A stretch of DNA of 64,000 bases from Acidimicrobiales bacterium (GCA_025456085.1 JALOLF010000006.1:1-64000); one strand, 5' to 3'; shown: positions 16,567 to 25,712, counted from the stretch's first letter. Made by a program: numbers and translations. The notes: generated by a model not told the origin, from the letters alone.

Positions 16567-19149
16567 TCAGCTGAACCGCTCGCTGACCACGTCCACGAGC
16601 CGTCGGCCGGACTCGAGGGGTCCCGAGTCGGTGCGCTCCATGGCGATGCCGGCGCCCAGCAGCGCCACGCCGCCGGCGGCCAGCCAGGCCCACGTGGGCA
16701 CACCGGCCGTCACGGCGAGGGTCTCGTAGCCGGCGACGCACACCACCAGGACCGTGCCGGCGACGAGCGGGCCGACGAGGCGGCGGGCCCCTCCCACGGC
16801 GACGCCGAGCAGGCCCACGGCGCCGGCCACCACGGCGTGGATCCCGGCGCCGCCCGCGACGCGCTCGGCCAGGGCCGGGACCCCGAGCAGCAGGAGCGCC
16901 GGGGTGTAGGCGACCCAGGAGGTGGTCGGCCGTTCGCCGGCGCGGGCCGCGGTTCGGCGCACCCGGGCCCCGGCCACCACCAGGCCCACCGCGACGGGGG
17001 CGACGTAGGGCTCGCTGACCGCCACGTCGGCTGCGTCGAGCGTCAGCCACGCCCCGACGGTGGCCGCCGTCCACCCGCCGGCCACCACCGGCCAGCTCCT
17101 TCGCAGCAGGCCCGCGCCGGCGAGGCTCGCGCCGAGCAGCATCGTCGTCACGCCGAGACCGGTCTCGTCGTGCTGCGCCAGGGCGATGGCGGCCGCGGCG
17201 CTGACCACGGCGCCCAGGCGAACCGGCAGCTGCCAGGACCGGTGCGTCGGAGCAGCCAGCCACTCGAGCAGGCCGTCGAGGGCCAGCGCGCCGGCGGCGA
17301 CGAGCGCAAGCAGGACGGCGAGCTGCGATGGGCCGGCGCCGTGGGCGGCGGCTGTCGCGGCGACGGCGGTGGGCGTGGCGAGCGCGCTGACCACGGCGAT
17401 GACGGGCTGGTCGCGCCGCAGGGCGTCCACCAGGGCGAGCACGGCCAGCAACGTCGCCAGCCAGGCCAGCTCCGACCAGGCCAGCACGGGCACGCCGACC
17501 AGTGCCAGGAGGCCCCCGACGCGTGCGATGGCGCCGAGCTCCGTGGTCGCAGGTGAGCGCTCACCCCGGTCGAGCACCGCGGCGAGGCCCCAGCAGCCGA
17601 CGACCCAGCCGCCGAGCAGCGCCAGCGGGGCCGCCACGTCCGCGACCGACGCGGCGCCGATCAGGGCCGGGACGAGTGCGGCCAGCGCCAGCAGCCAGAT
17701 CGGCGTGGCCTGGGCCTCGGTGGTGGTCGCCGTGCAGCGCCGTGTGGCCGACCAGGCGACGAGCAGCGCACCGGCACCGCCCAGGGACGAACCGATCCAC
17801 GGGTGGCCCAGTGCCAGCAACGGGGCGCACGACGCCAGCGCCACCGTGAGGGCGGCGCCGACGCGTCGCGTCGCCGTGCCGGCCACGGCAACGGCCAGTG
17901 CCGTCGCCGCGCCCGCCACCGGGGCCACGCCACCCACCGCCGCGGCGACCGTCGCTGTGGCCATGGCCCACGACGCCGGTGGCCAGGGCCGGCCGTGGAC
18001 GGCGAGCTCCACGATGCCGCGGTCGTTCGGGTCCGAGACCCGCCGCAGGTCCGCGACGTACCACCCGACGGCGAGCAGCAGCGCGGTCCCGGCGAACCAG
18101 CCGTCGGGCGTCGCGGGATCGAGGCCGGTCACGTCGCCCAGCGTGCGCGCCGCCGCGGCGACGGCGAGCAGGGCCGTGGCGAGCGCGGCGCCGATCTCGG
18201 TGGGCACGGCCAGGCCGGCGGTGATGCCACCCCAGAACCGGTCCCGCCGCAGCGCCAGCGCAGCGAGCTCCACGGCGACGACGAGGGCCGCCAGGCCGGT
18301 GGCGTCGGCGTCGCCGCCCGGCTCGAGCACGAGCCAGGCGTCGACGATCCCCACGACGAGGGCGCCGATCGCCACCAACGCCAGCGCCGGGTCGGCGCGT
18401 CGTGACGCGTTGCGGGCCAGCACGCCGGCCGAGGCGACCCCGACGGCCAGCGCCACCAGCCGGCCGCTCTGCGCCGTGCTCTCCAGACGGGCGAGCAGGC
18501 TGTCCGGCTCGCCGAGGGGGGCGAGCGCGTGGGTGGCCAACGACGCCACCGGTCCCAGCCCGGCCACCGCGGCCCAGGCGATGGCCGCCCCGTGCCGGCT
18601 GCGGACCTCCGCAGCGACCGCCGCGGCGACCAGCGCCACCGATGCCGGCACCGGCGTGGTGGCCCCGATCCCGAGCGCCAGCGTGACCACGGCGGCCGCG
18701 GTGGCCCAGGACAGCACCACCGAGCCCAGACCCCGGTTGATCGTCGCCCAGGAGGCGGTGGCCAGCGCGGAGGTGGCCAGCAGCAGCGCGGGCCACGTGA
18801 GCTGCAGGTGCACGCCGATGGCGGCGCCCACCACCGCCACGAGGAAGGCCCCGAGGTGCTCGAGGGCGCTGGCGGTGGCCGGCAGGTCGGGGCGCAGCCG
18901 CCGCCCGGCGAGCAGCGAGGCGCCGCAGGCGGTCCCCGCCACGGCCAGCTTCACGACCTCGGGGATCTGCTCCCAACGGACCGCGACGAACACCGCTGCG
19001 GCACAGAAGAGCAGGAAGGCACCGGTGCCGGTGACCCACACGGCGCCGGCCCTCGAGCGGTCGGCGGCCGCCTCGGCGGGCTCGGGCTCCGGCGGTCGCG
19101 GCGGTCGGGTCGGCGGGAACGGCGGCGGCGGGAGCAGTGGCGCGGTCAT
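16567..19149 (-). CDS. Large polytopic membrane protein (DUF2157/DUF2339-like)
   Basis: 860 residues. A proline-rich cytosolic N-terminus (1-30) is followed by some 25 hydrophobic segments spread over the rest. The first pair (VTGTGAFLLFCAAAVFVAV, then RWEQIPEVVKLAVAGTACGASL) has the WExIPxxxKLA pattern of DUF2157-type proteins. There is no recognisable catalytic domain and the function is unknown. It precedes the two-component genes on the same strand but is 128 bp away, with its own GGAGGA ribosome-binding site upstream of the ATG. Confidence 0.8.
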   Translation of the reverse strand: MTAPLLPPPPFPPTRPPRPPEPEPAEAAADRSRAGAVWVTGTGAFLLFCAAAVFVAVRWEQIPEVVKLAVAGTACGASLLAGRRLRPDLPATASALEHLGAFLVAVVGAAIGVHLQLTWPALLLATSALATASWATINRGLGSVVLSWATAAAVVTLALGIGATTPVPASVALVAAAVAAEVRSRHGAAIAWAAVAGLGPVASLATHALAPLGEPDSLLARLESTAQSGRLVALAVGVASAGVLARNASRRADPALALVAIGALVVGIVDAWLVLEPGGDADATGLAALVVAVELAALALRRDRFWGGITAGLAVPTEIGAALATALLAVAAAARTLGDVTGLDPATPDGWFAGTALLLAVGWYVADLRRVSDPNDRGIVELAVHGRPWPPASWAMATATVAAAVGGVAPVAGAATALAVAVAGTATRRVGAALTVALASCAPLLALGHPWIGSSLGGAGALLVAWSATRRCTATTTEAQATPIWLLALAALVPALIGAASVADVAAPLALLGGWVVGCWGLAAVLDRGERSPATTELGAIARVGGLLALVGVPVLAWSELAWLATLLAVLALVDALRRDQPVIAVVSALATPTAVAATAAAHGAGPSQLAVLLALVAAGALALDGLLEWLAAPTHRSWQLPVRLGAVVSAAAAIALAQHDETGLGVTTMLLGASLAGAGLLRRSWPVVAGGWTAATVGAWLTLDAADVAVSEPYVAPVAVGLVVAGARVRRTAARAGERPTTSWVAYTPALLLLGVPALAERVAGGAGIHAVVAGAVGLLGVAVGGARRLVGPLVAGTVLVVCVAGYETLAVTAGVPTWAWLAAGGVALLGAGIAMERTDSGPLESGRRLVDVVSERFS

Positions 19150-19277
19150 GACGCAACCGTCCTCCCGTGTGGGCCCCGCGCCTATCCGGGTTTGCCCCTA
19201 TCGGCGGTGGGGGATCCCCTCATCCGCGTCCCCGTCGGCGGCGAGCGGGCCGGTCGGGCAGGGCGGTCGCCGGGTCG

Positions 19278-19919
19278 TCACTCGATGCCGTGTTCGAGCG
19301 CGTAGCGGATGAGCTCCTGTCTGCGGTTGAGGTGGAGCTTGTCGAGGATGTTGCGCACGTGGTTCTCGACGGTTCGGGTCGAGATGAACAACTGCTCGCC
19401 GATCTCGCGGTAGCTGTGGCCCCGGGCCACGTACTGCAGCACCTCGCGCTCACGCGCCGAGAGCGGCTCGGCGGGACCGGCGCTCTGGCGGAGCCTGCGG
19501 AACTCGCCCAGCACCAGCGCGGCCAGGGCAGGCGAGAAGACGGGCTCGCCCTGCGCGGCCCGCAGCAGGTGCTCGCGCAGCTCGTCCGGCGCGGTCGACT
19601 TCAGCAGGTAGCCCAGCGCGCCGGCGGCGACGGCGTCGAGGAGGTCGCGCTCGGTCTCCGACACCGTCAGCATGACGACCCGGGTGTGCTCGGCCGTGGC
19701 GCGGGCCACTCGCAGGCCACCGCCGCCGGGCATCGACAGGTCGCACACCACGAGGTCCGGTGTCGTCCGGCGGATCAGCGCGATCGCGGCCTCGGCGTCG
19801 CCCGCCTCGCCGACGACCTCGAAGGCCGGCCCGAGGTCGGCGCGCACGCCCGAGCGCCAGATGGGGTGGTCGTCCACCAGCACGACACGGATCGGTCGGG
19901 TGGTGTTCGTGGCGCTCAC
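19278..19919 (-). CDS. NarL/LuxR-family response regulator
   Basis: 213 residues. The receiver domain has VVLVDDHPIWR, phospho-acceptor Asp60 in DLVVCDLSMPG, MLTVSE and the K switch in GYLLKSTAPDEL. The C-terminal LuxR helix-turn-helix is LSAREREVLQYVARGHSYREIGEQLFIS...VENHVRNIL. GTG at 19919 overlaps the histidine kinase stop by 4 nt (GTGA), so the two are translationally coupled and almost certainly a cognate pair. The target genes are unknown. Confidence 0.93.
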   Translation of the reverse strand: MSATNTTRPIRVVLVDDHPIWRSGVRADLGPAFEVVGEAGDAEAAIALIRRTTPDLVVCDLSMPGGGGLRVARATAEHTRVVMLTVSETERDLLDAVAAGALGYLLKSTAPDELREHLLRAAQGEPVFSPALAALVLGEFRRLRQSAGPAEPLSAREREVLQYVARGHSYREIGEQLFISTRTVENHVRNILDKLHLNRRQELIRYALEHGIE

Positions 19920-21028
19920 GGCACCCACAGTCGCACCTCGGTCCCGCGGTCGGGGCGACCGTCGATCTCGACCCGGCCACCGACCTCGACCACCCGGGCC
20001 CGGATGGAGCGGCGGATCCCCTCGCCCTCCACGACCGAGGTGGGGTCGAAGCCCCGTCCGTCGTCCTTCACCGAGCAGAAGACCGTGCCGTCGTCGTCCT
20101 GCTCGACGTAGACCGTGGCGGTCGCGGCACCGCCGTGCTTCGCGGCGTTGGTGAGCGCCTCCGCCACCGCACCCACGACGGCGGTGGTCGTCGCCGGCGA
20201 GGTGCGGGGGTCGTCGGCCAGCACCACCTGGGCCCGCAGCCCGTGGTGGCGCTCGGCCCGGGAGGCGACCTGGCGCAGCCCGGAGCCCAGTCCGGTGGGT
20301 CGGGCATCGGCCCCGAAGAGGTAGTCGCGCAGCTCGCGCTCCTGGTCGCGTGCCAGCGACACCAGATCGGGATCGTCGGAGCGGCGCTGCACCACCGCGA
20401 GGGTCTGCAGCACCCCGTCGTGCAGCGTGCGGGCCACCTCCTCGCGGGCGCGGGCCGCCGCGATGCGGCGTTCGGCGTCGCGCAGCCGTGCCGCCGCGAA
20501 CCCGGCCACCGCCCCCGTGAGGCCGAACAGGACCACCGAGCCCCACGCGGCCAGCGTGCGATCCCCGCTCCAGCGTCCGGGCTCGAACCACAGCTCGCCC
20601 AGCCATCGCAGCACGCCCAGGAGCAGTCCGGCCGTCGCGCCCCCCGGGGCGCCGAGCACGAGGCCGATGCTCATGACCGCGGCCAGGGGCCAGGCCGAGC
20701 CCAGCGACTGCGAGTGGGCGCTGCCGTAGGCCCAGTGGTCCGCGAAGACCAGGCTCCCCGCCACGGCCAGCTCGGTGGCGAGGGCCGGTGGGCGCAGCAG
20801 GACGGCCGGTCCGGTGCGCACCATCACCGTCGCCCACGCCGTGAAGGCCAGCGCGGCCAGCACGAGCGCGGTGGCGACGGGGAGGTGGACCAACGAGTCG
20901 TTGCGGGCGTCGATCACCAGCACGACGGCCATCCACGCCCAGGTCCACCAGCGGAAGGCGGCGATGGCGGCGAGCAGGCCGCGTTCGAGCGCGATCTCGT
21001 TCTCGGCCCGTACCGGCGTCGCCTCCAC
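19916..21028 (-). CDS. Membrane histidine kinase (HisKA_3 type)
   Basis: 370 residues. The N-terminal half has about six hydrophobic segments (residues ~15-180). It is followed by a linker helix, the phospho-acceptor box ARTLHDGVLQTLAVVQRR, and a GHKL ATPase domain (EALTNAAKHGGA N-box, DDGRGFD, GTEVRLWVP end). This is the DesK/NarX-like architecture with a membrane sensor. GTG at 21028 is chosen because a TAGCAT box ends 7 nt upstream. The gene is divergent from the thioesterase-like gene; the two -10 boxes are only about 30 bp apart. Confidence 0.9.
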   Translation of the reverse strand: MEATPVRAENEIALERGLLAAIAAFRWWTWAWMAVVLVIDARNDSLVHLPVATALVLAALAFTAWATVMVRTGPAVLLRPPALATELAVAGSLVFADHWAYGSAHSQSLGSAWPLAAVMSIGLVLGAPGGATAGLLLGVLRWLGELWFEPGRWSGDRTLAAWGSVVLFGLTGAVAGFAAARLRDAERRIAAARAREEVARTLHDGVLQTLAVVQRRSDDPDLVSLARDQERELRDYLFGADARPTGLGSGLRQVASRAERHHGLRAQVVLADDPRTSPATTTAVVGAVAEALTNAAKHGGAATATVYVEQDDDGTVFCSVKDDGRGFDPTSVVEGEGIRRSIRARVVEVGGRVEIDGRPDRGTEVRLWVP

Positions 21029-21035
21029 GACCCCG

Positions 21036-21041
21036 ATGCTA
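21036..21041 (-). promoter_or_regulatory. -10 box TAGCAT for the two-component operon
   Basis: TAGCAT (minus strand) ends 7 nt before the GTG at 21028; back-to-back with the plus-strand box at 21073. Confidence 0.5.
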
Positions 21042-21072
21042 GGAGCGGCACGGCGGGGCGTCCGGGGAGCGC

Positions 21073-21078
21073 TAGCTT
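21073..21078 (+). promoter_or_regulatory. -10 box TAGCTT for the thioesterase-like gene
   Basis: TAGCTT ends 8 nt before the ATG at 21087, consistent with a leaderless transcript. Confidence 0.45.
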
Positions 21079-21086
21079 CGCCCGCG

Positions 21087-21902
21087 ATGGATGCACGCGC
21101 CTGGCTGGGCCTCCAGCCGACCCACAACCCCATGCGGTGGTACCTGCCCGTCGTGCCCGGCATCTCCACCGGTGGCGGGTTCCTCTTCGGTGGGTGCGCC
21201 CTCGGGGCCGCGATCTCCGCCATGGAAGGCAGCACCGGCCGACCCGTCGTGTGGGCGACCGCCCAGTACCTCTCCTTCGCGCATCCCGGCTCGGTGCTCG
21301 ACATCGACGTCACCGTCGCCGCCAGCGGCAGGGCCACCACCCAGGCCCGGGCCATCGGCCACGTGGGTGTCACGGAGATCCTCACGGTCAACGCCGCCCT
21401 GGGTGAGCGGACGTTCCCCCAGTCGGGCCAGTGGGCCGAGATGCCGGTCGTGCCGCCGCCCGCCGAGTGCCCCCGTCGCGAGCCCCGTTGGAACACCACC
21501 AACTCCATCCTCAACCGGCTCGACCAGCGGTGGGCCGACCAGGGGTCGGGCAACGGGCGGTGCTCGGTGTGGAGCCGGATGCCCGACCTGCTGGGGGTGT
21601 CGGCGCCTGCGCTCGCCGTCCTGGGCGACTACGTCCCACTGGGGCTGGGCGTGACCATCGACCACGAGATCCACTCCAACAGCCTCGACAACACCATCCG
21701 GGTCGCGAACGTGGTCCCCACGGAGTGGGTGCTCGTCGACATCCGCGTCGACGCCGTGGCGCACGGCTTCGGGCACGGCACCGTCCACCTCTGGGCCGAG
21801 GACGGCACCCTCATGGCCACGGCCAGCCAGTCGGCGCTCATCCGACTCTGGGAGGGTGAGGGCTACCGCCCGGCCACCCCTGCGGAGGGGGACGCCTCCT
21901 GA
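21087..21902 (+). CDS. TesB-like double hot-dog acyl-CoA thioesterase family protein
   Basis: 271 residues. The two hot-dog halves are recognisable: FLFGGCALGAAISAMEGSTGRPVVWATAQYLSF-type core with strands DIDVTVAASGRATTQARAIGH in the first, and YVPLGLGVTIDHEIHSNSLDNTIRVANV followed by WVLVDIRVDAVAHGFGHGTVHLWAEDGTLMATASQSALIR in the second. The GG-G...A helix and the HSNSLD region match the actinobacterial thioesterase-like superfamily. It probably hydrolyses acyl-CoAs or acts in steroid/fatty-acid turnover; the catalytic residues are not certain. It is convergent with the M20 peptidase gene (22 bp). Confidence 0.82.
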   Translation: MDARAWLGLQPTHNPMRWYLPVVPGISTGGGFLFGGCALGAAISAMEGSTGRPVVWATAQYLSFAHPGSVLDIDVTVAASGRATTQARAIGHVGVTEILTVNAALGERTFPQSGQWAEMPVVPPPAECPRREPRWNTTNSILNRLDQRWADQGSGNGRCSVWSRMPDLLGVSAPALAVLGDYVPLGLGVTIDHEIHSNSLDNTIRVANVVPTEWVLVDIRVDAVAHGFGHGTVHLWAEDGTLMATASQSALIRLWEGEGYRPATPAEGDAS

Positions 21903-21924
21903 CCGGCCCGGTCGTCGGCCGTCG

Positions 21925-23352
21925 TCACCGACCTCGTCGGGCGTGCGCGTCGAGCACCAGGGCGACCGCGGCGGTCACGTTGCGAGCGGTGGGCAGGTGG
22001 AGGAACTCGTTGGGTCCGTGGGCGTTCGATCCGGGCACGAGCACGCCCACGATCAGGAACTGCGCCGCCGGGAACCGCTCGCCGAGCATGGCCATGAAGG
22101 GGATGCTCCCTCCCTCGCCGGTCACGCGTGCCGGCCCCCCGAAGGTGGCGCGGGATGCGACGTCCACGGCCTCGGCCAGCCAGGGGGCCGTCGGCGGCGC
22201 CTCCCAGCCGTCCTCGGCGCCGTGCACCTCGACCTGCACCTGCGCGCCGTAGGGGGGCGCGCTCGTGAGCCGCTCGGTCAGCGCCGCAGCAGCGGCCCGG
22301 GCGTCCACGCGCGGCGGCACCCTGATGGCCAGGTCGAGCGACGTCCACGGTCGCAGCACGTTGCCGCCCTGGCCGGTGCCGGGAAGGCCGCCGGCCCCGA
22401 TGACGGCGAGGCTGGCGCCCCACCAGTTGGCCTCGAGCAGCTCGGCGGTCGTGGCGTGCTGGGGCCGCATGCCGGCCACGAAGGGTTGCTCGGCCGCGAT
22501 GTCGCCGAGCAGGTCGGCCGTCTCCGCGATCTGGCGCCGGCGCTCCTCGGGCACCGTGGTGTGCAGTTCGGGCAGGAGGAGCTCGCCGGTGTCGGCGTCC
22601 TCGATGCGGTCCAGCAGGGTGCGCAGCACCCGGAACGACGAGGGCACGATCCCGCCGGCGCTGCCGGAGTGCACGCCGTCGCGCAGCACCTGGACGCGCA
22701 GGGTGGCGTGGATGAGGCCCCGCAACGAGGCCGTGACCCACAGGTGGCGGTCGTCGTTGGACCCCGAGTCGAGGCACACCACGAGGCTTGGCGAACCGAT
22801 CCGGTCCCCCAGGTGGTCGATGTAGGGGGGTAGGTCGGGGCTGCCGCTCTCCTCGCTCGCCTCGATCAACACCACACACCGGGCGTGCGCGCCACCGGCG
22901 GAGCGCACGGCGTCGATCGCCGTCAGCGCCGCGAACGCGGCGTAGCCGTCGTCGCCGCCGCCCCGGCCGTAGAGCCGGTCTCCCGCCACCACGGGGGTCC
23001 AGGGACCGAGTCCCTCCCGCCAGCCCTCCATGGGGGGCTGCTTGTCGAGGTGCCCGTAGAGCAGCACCGTGTCGTCGGTGGCACCCACTCCCGTCGGGGG
23101 TACGTCGACGAGCAGGACCGGGGTGCGGCCGGGGAGCCGCACCTCCTCGACGGTGGCCCCGTCGGGGGCTCGGGCGGCGAGCCAGTCGCGGATCAGGGCC
23201 ACCGCCCGATCCATGTGGCCGGCGTCGGCCCACGTGGGGTCGAAGGCAGGGGAGACGTTGGGGATCCGGATGTAGTCCTGCAGCGCCGGGAGGATGTCGC
23301 GCTCCCAGCGGTCGGCGCACCGCGACGTCGTGGCGGCGGGGTCGAGCGTCAT
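21925..23352 (-). CDS. M20 family metallopeptidase (dipeptidase)
   Basis: 475 residues. It is a di-zinc exopeptidase of the CNDP/PepV-like branch: LLYGHLDKQPP (His, Asp), LYGRGGGDDGYA bridging Asp, IEASEESGS (catalytic Glu-Glu), VCLDSGSN, and HGPNEFLHL (last His). The lid/dimerisation domain spans ~215-370. It is likely a cytosolic di- or oligopeptidase. ATG at 23352 is supported by a TAGACT box 7 nt upstream. Confidence 0.92.
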   Translation of the reverse strand: MTLDPAATTSRCADRWERDILPALQDYIRIPNVSPAFDPTWADAGHMDRAVALIRDWLAARAPDGATVEEVRLPGRTPVLLVDVPPTGVGATDDTVLLYGHLDKQPPMEGWREGLGPWTPVVAGDRLYGRGGGDDGYAAFAALTAIDAVRSAGGAHARCVVLIEASEESGSPDLPPYIDHLGDRIGSPSLVVCLDSGSNDDRHLWVTASLRGLIHATLRVQVLRDGVHSGSAGGIVPSSFRVLRTLLDRIEDADTGELLLPELHTTVPEERRRQIAETADLLGDIAAEQPFVAGMRPQHATTAELLEANWWGASLAVIGAGGLPGTGQGGNVLRPWTSLDLAIRVPPRVDARAAAAALTERLTSAPPYGAQVQVEVHGAEDGWEAPPTAPWLAEAVDVASRATFGGPARVTGEGGSIPFMAMLGERFPAAQFLIVGVLVPGSNAHGPNEFLHLPTARNVTAAVALVLDAHARRGR

Positions 23353-23359
23353 GGCCGGG

Positions 23360-23365
23360 AGTCTA
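23360..23365 (-). promoter_or_regulatory. -10 box TAGACT for the M20 peptidase
   Basis: TAGACT (minus strand) ends 7 nt before the ATG at 23352. Its first base touches the terminator stem of the upstream yceI gene. Confidence 0.45.
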
Positions 23366-23397
23366 CGGGGCCCCGGGAGCGGCTCCCGGGGCCCCGT
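23365..23397. terminator. GC-rich hairpin after yceI
   Basis: A 15-bp perfect stem (ACGGGGCCCCGGGAG paired with CTCCCGGGGCCCCGT) with a 3-nt CGG loop, 47 bp beyond the yceI stop. It separates yceI from the M20 peptidase gene. Confidence 0.75.
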
Positions 23398-23444
23398 CGC
23401 GGGCACGCCGACGCGTCGTCGTGGCCGCGCGTGGAGGGTGGTCG

Positions 23445-24026
23445 TCAGGCCTGGCGGACGCCCTGGCCCTCGATCTCGATCTTCACCTTCCTGCCGACCA
23501 GCACGCCGCCGGTCTCGAGGGCGACGTTCCAGGTGAGGCCGAACTCCTCGCGGTCGATCTCGGTCTCCGCGGAGAAGGCGAGGCGCTCGTTGCCCCACGG
23601 GTCCCGCACGATGCCGTCGATCTCGAGCTCGAGCTGCACCGGACGGGTGACGCCCCGCACGGTGAGCTCGCCGGCGACGACCCAGTCGTCGCCCTTGACG
23701 TGGGTGACCCCGGTCGAACGGAAAGCCAGCGTGGGGAAGGACTCCACGTCGAGGAAGTCCGCCGAACGCAGGTGGGCGTCGCGATCGGCCTCACGGGTGT
23801 CGATGCTGGCGGCGTCGATGCTCACCGCCACCGAGGAGGCGAGCGGCTCCTCGGCCACGACGATGGAGCCTTCGAAGGCGGTGAAGCGGCCGCGCACCTT
23901 GGTCACCATGAGATGCCGGGCCACGAACCCGACGGTCGTGTGGGAGGGGTCGATGGCGAAGCTGCCGGGAGCGGGGATCGGCTCGCCCTCGAAGGTGCGG
24001 GTGCCGGGGGTCTCGGTGACGGACAT
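23445..24026 (-). CDS. yceI: YceI family lipid-binding protein
   Basis: 193 residues. It has the YceI lipocalin-like barrel: GSFAIDPSHTTVGFVARHLMVTKVRGRF, IDAASIDTREADRDAHLRSADFLDVESFPTLAFRST, GELTVRGVTRPV, FGLTWNVALETGGVLVGRKVKIEIE. Members bind isoprenoid-like ligands; this one has no signal peptide and is probably cytosolic. GAGGAGAA lies 7 nt before the ATG. A TTGCAT-N16-TATACT promoter (minus strand, 24103-24076) overlaps the operator in the divergent region, so the neighbouring MarR protein probably represses it. Confidence 0.93.
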   Translation of the reverse strand: MSVTETPGTRTFEGEPIPAPGSFAIDPSHTTVGFVARHLMVTKVRGRFTAFEGSIVVAEEPLASSVAVSIDAASIDTREADRDAHLRSADFLDVESFPTLAFRSTGVTHVKGDDWVVAGELTVRGVTRPVQLELEIDGIVRDPWGNERLAFSAETEIDREEFGLTWNVALETGGVLVGRKVKIEIEGQGVRQA

Positions 24027-24046
24027 GGCGGTTCTCCTCGGGTAGG

Positions 24047-24107
24047 TACTTGCTGAGTGAATAGTTGTAAGCGCAAGTATATAGGTAGAGCTTGCGAATG
24101 CAACAAG
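24047..24107. promoter_or_regulatory. AT-rich divergent promoter/operator of yceI and marR
   Basis: It contains TACTTGC (24047-24053) and its exact complement GCAAGTA (24073-24079), then CTTGCGAATGCAACAAG (24091-24107), which nests TTGC-GAAT-GCAA and CTTG/CAAG arms. The leftward promoter TTGCAT (24103-24098) and TATACT (24081-24076) overlaps these sites. This is the layout expected for a MarR operator. Confidence 0.65.
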
Positions 24108-24113
24108 TTCGGC

Positions 24114-24119
24114 TAGGTT
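24114..24119 (+). promoter_or_regulatory. -10 box TAGGTT for marR
   Basis: TAGGTT ends 6 nt before the GTG at 24126, implying a leaderless marR transcript that starts inside or next to the operator. Confidence 0.5.
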
Positions 24120-24125
24120 CTCCTC

Positions 24126-24653
24126 GTGGCCGCAGAACCCGCAACCGCCGACGCGGTCGAGGACGCGCTGGTCGATGACCCGCTGCTCGCCGACGATCGG
24201 ATCACGGCCGTGGGCCTGCTGTTCGAGGCCAGCGCGCTGGTGGCGCGGGAGCTGGAGCACGGCCTGGTCGATCGGGCCGGTCTCACCTCGCCGTGGTGGG
24301 AGGTGCTGATCCGCCTCGGTCGCACGCCCGGTCACCGGCTGCGCATGAGCGAGCTGGCCCACGCCATGGCCAGCATCACCCCCAGCGGACTCACCCGGCT
24401 GGTCGACCGCATGGAGGAGGCCGGCCTCGTCGAGCGCCAGACGTGCGCGGAGGATCGCCGCGGCGCCTTCGCGGCGCTCACCCCGGCCGGGCAGGCGCAA
24501 CTGCTCGCCGCGCTCCCCGATCACCTGGCCGACATCGACCGCGTCCTGGTGGGCGTGCTGTCGTCTCGGGATCTCGCCGCCCTGGAGCGGTGCCTGCGAC
24601 TGGTGCGCGACCGCCTGCAGGCGCCGGTCGGGGAGGCCGACGCCGGCCACTGA
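24126..24653 (+). CDS. MarR-family transcriptional regulator
   Basis: 175 residues. Winged-helix MarR fold: LVDRAGLTSPWWEVLIRLG, RLRMSELAHAMASITPSGLTRLVDRMEEAGLVER (recognition helix), the wing AEDRRGAFAALTPAGQAQ, and a C-terminal dimerisation helix. It is divergent from yceI and most likely autoregulates through the TTGC/GCAA sites between them. The ligand is unknown. The next gene, an LLM oxidoreductase, begins 78 bp downstream on the same strand. Confidence 0.9.
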   Translation: MAAEPATADAVEDALVDDPLLADDRITAVGLLFEASALVARELEHGLVDRAGLTSPWWEVLIRLGRTPGHRLRMSELAHAMASITPSGLTRLVDRMEEAGLVERQTCAEDRRGAFAALTPAGQAQLLAALPDHLADIDRVLVGVLSSRDLAALERCLRLVRDRLQAPVGEADAGH

Positions 24654-24731
24654 GGTCGCTGAGCCGAAGTAGGGTGCGCCCTCGCAGGAGGTGCCGACGC
24701 GCCGTCGGGCATCGTCAGGAGGGGAGCTGCC

Positions 24732-25691
24732 GTGCAGCGCTGGGGGATGACCGTTCCGTTCGACAACGTCGCGCTGCACGCCCAGCGGGAGTGGTTCGAG
24801 GAGCTCGTCGAGCTCGGGTACACCGACGTCTGGTCGGCCGAGGCGATGGGCCACGACGCCTTCACGCCGCTCGCCCTGGCGTCGGTGTGGGCGCCGGAGC
24901 TGCGCCTCGGCACGGCCATCGTGCCCGCCTTCACCCGGGGACCGGCGTGCCTCGCGCAGTCGGTGGCCTCGCTCGCCGACGCCGCCCCGGGTCGCTTCGT
25001 GCTGGGGATCGGCACCTCGTCGGACGTGATCGTGGGACGCTGGAACGGGATCCCCTTCGAGCAGCCCTACCAGCGGGTGCGCGACACGGTGCGCTTCCTG
25101 CGCGCCGCGCTGGCGGGCGAGAAGATCACCGCCGACTACGACACCTTCTCGGTCAAGGGGTTCCGCCTGGGTGTGCGACTCGAGCAGCAACCGCCCATCC
25201 TCGTCGCCGCCCTGCGCGAGGGCATGCTCAAGCTGGCCGGCCGCGAGGGCGACGGCGCCATCATCAACTGGCTCTCGGCCGACGACGTGGCCCGTGTGGC
25301 GCCCATCGTGCGGGCCCAGGGCGACGACAAGGAGATCGTGGCCCGCATCTTCGTGGCCCCGTCGGAGGACCGCGACAGCGTGCTGGCCATGGGAAAGTTC
25401 GCCATCGCCGCCTACCTGACGGTGCCGGTCTACGCCGAGTTCCACCGCTGGCTGGGCCGGGGCCCGCAGCTCCAGGGGCTGTGGGACCACTGGGCCGCGG
25501 GCGACCGCCAGGCCGCCACCGCCGCGATCCCGGACGAGGTCGTGGACCAGCTCATCGTGCACGGCTCCCCCGAGCAGTGCCGGGCCCACATCCAGCGCTA
25601 CGTCGACAACGGCGTCACCACACCGGCCCTGGCCATCCTGCCCTTCCCCGGCGTCGACCAACGGCAGGCCCTGCGCGACCTGGCCCGCTGA
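24732..25691 (+). CDS. LLM-class F420-dependent oxidoreductase
   Basis: 319 residues with a bacterial-luciferase-like TIM barrel: TVPFDN, ELGYTDVWSAEAMGHDAFTPLALAS, LRLGTAIVPAFTRGPACLAQSVASLADAAPGRFVLGIGTSS, FRLGVRLEQQPPILVAALREGMLKLAG, and the GSPEQCRAHIQRYVDNGV end. These are hallmarks of F420-using LLM enzymes in actinobacteria; the hydride acceptor is unknown. GTG at 24732 follows a GGAGGGGAG ribosome-binding site. It is a close architectural relative of the gene at 33426 (shared FRLGVRL and LKLAG/LRLAG blocks). Confidence 0.9.
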   Translation: MQRWGMTVPFDNVALHAQREWFEELVELGYTDVWSAEAMGHDAFTPLALASVWAPELRLGTAIVPAFTRGPACLAQSVASLADAAPGRFVLGIGTSSDVIVGRWNGIPFEQPYQRVRDTVRFLRAALAGEKITADYDTFSVKGFRLGVRLEQQPPILVAALREGMLKLAGREGDGAIINWLSADDVARVAPIVRAQGDDKEIVARIFVAPSEDRDSVLAMGKFAIAAYLTVPVYAEFHRWLGRGPQLQGLWDHWAAGDRQAATAAIPDEVVDQLIVHGSPEQCRAHIQRYVDNGVTTPALAILPFPGVDQRQALRDLAR

Positions 25692-25712
25692 GGCGCCGCC
25701 CCGGGGCGGGGC

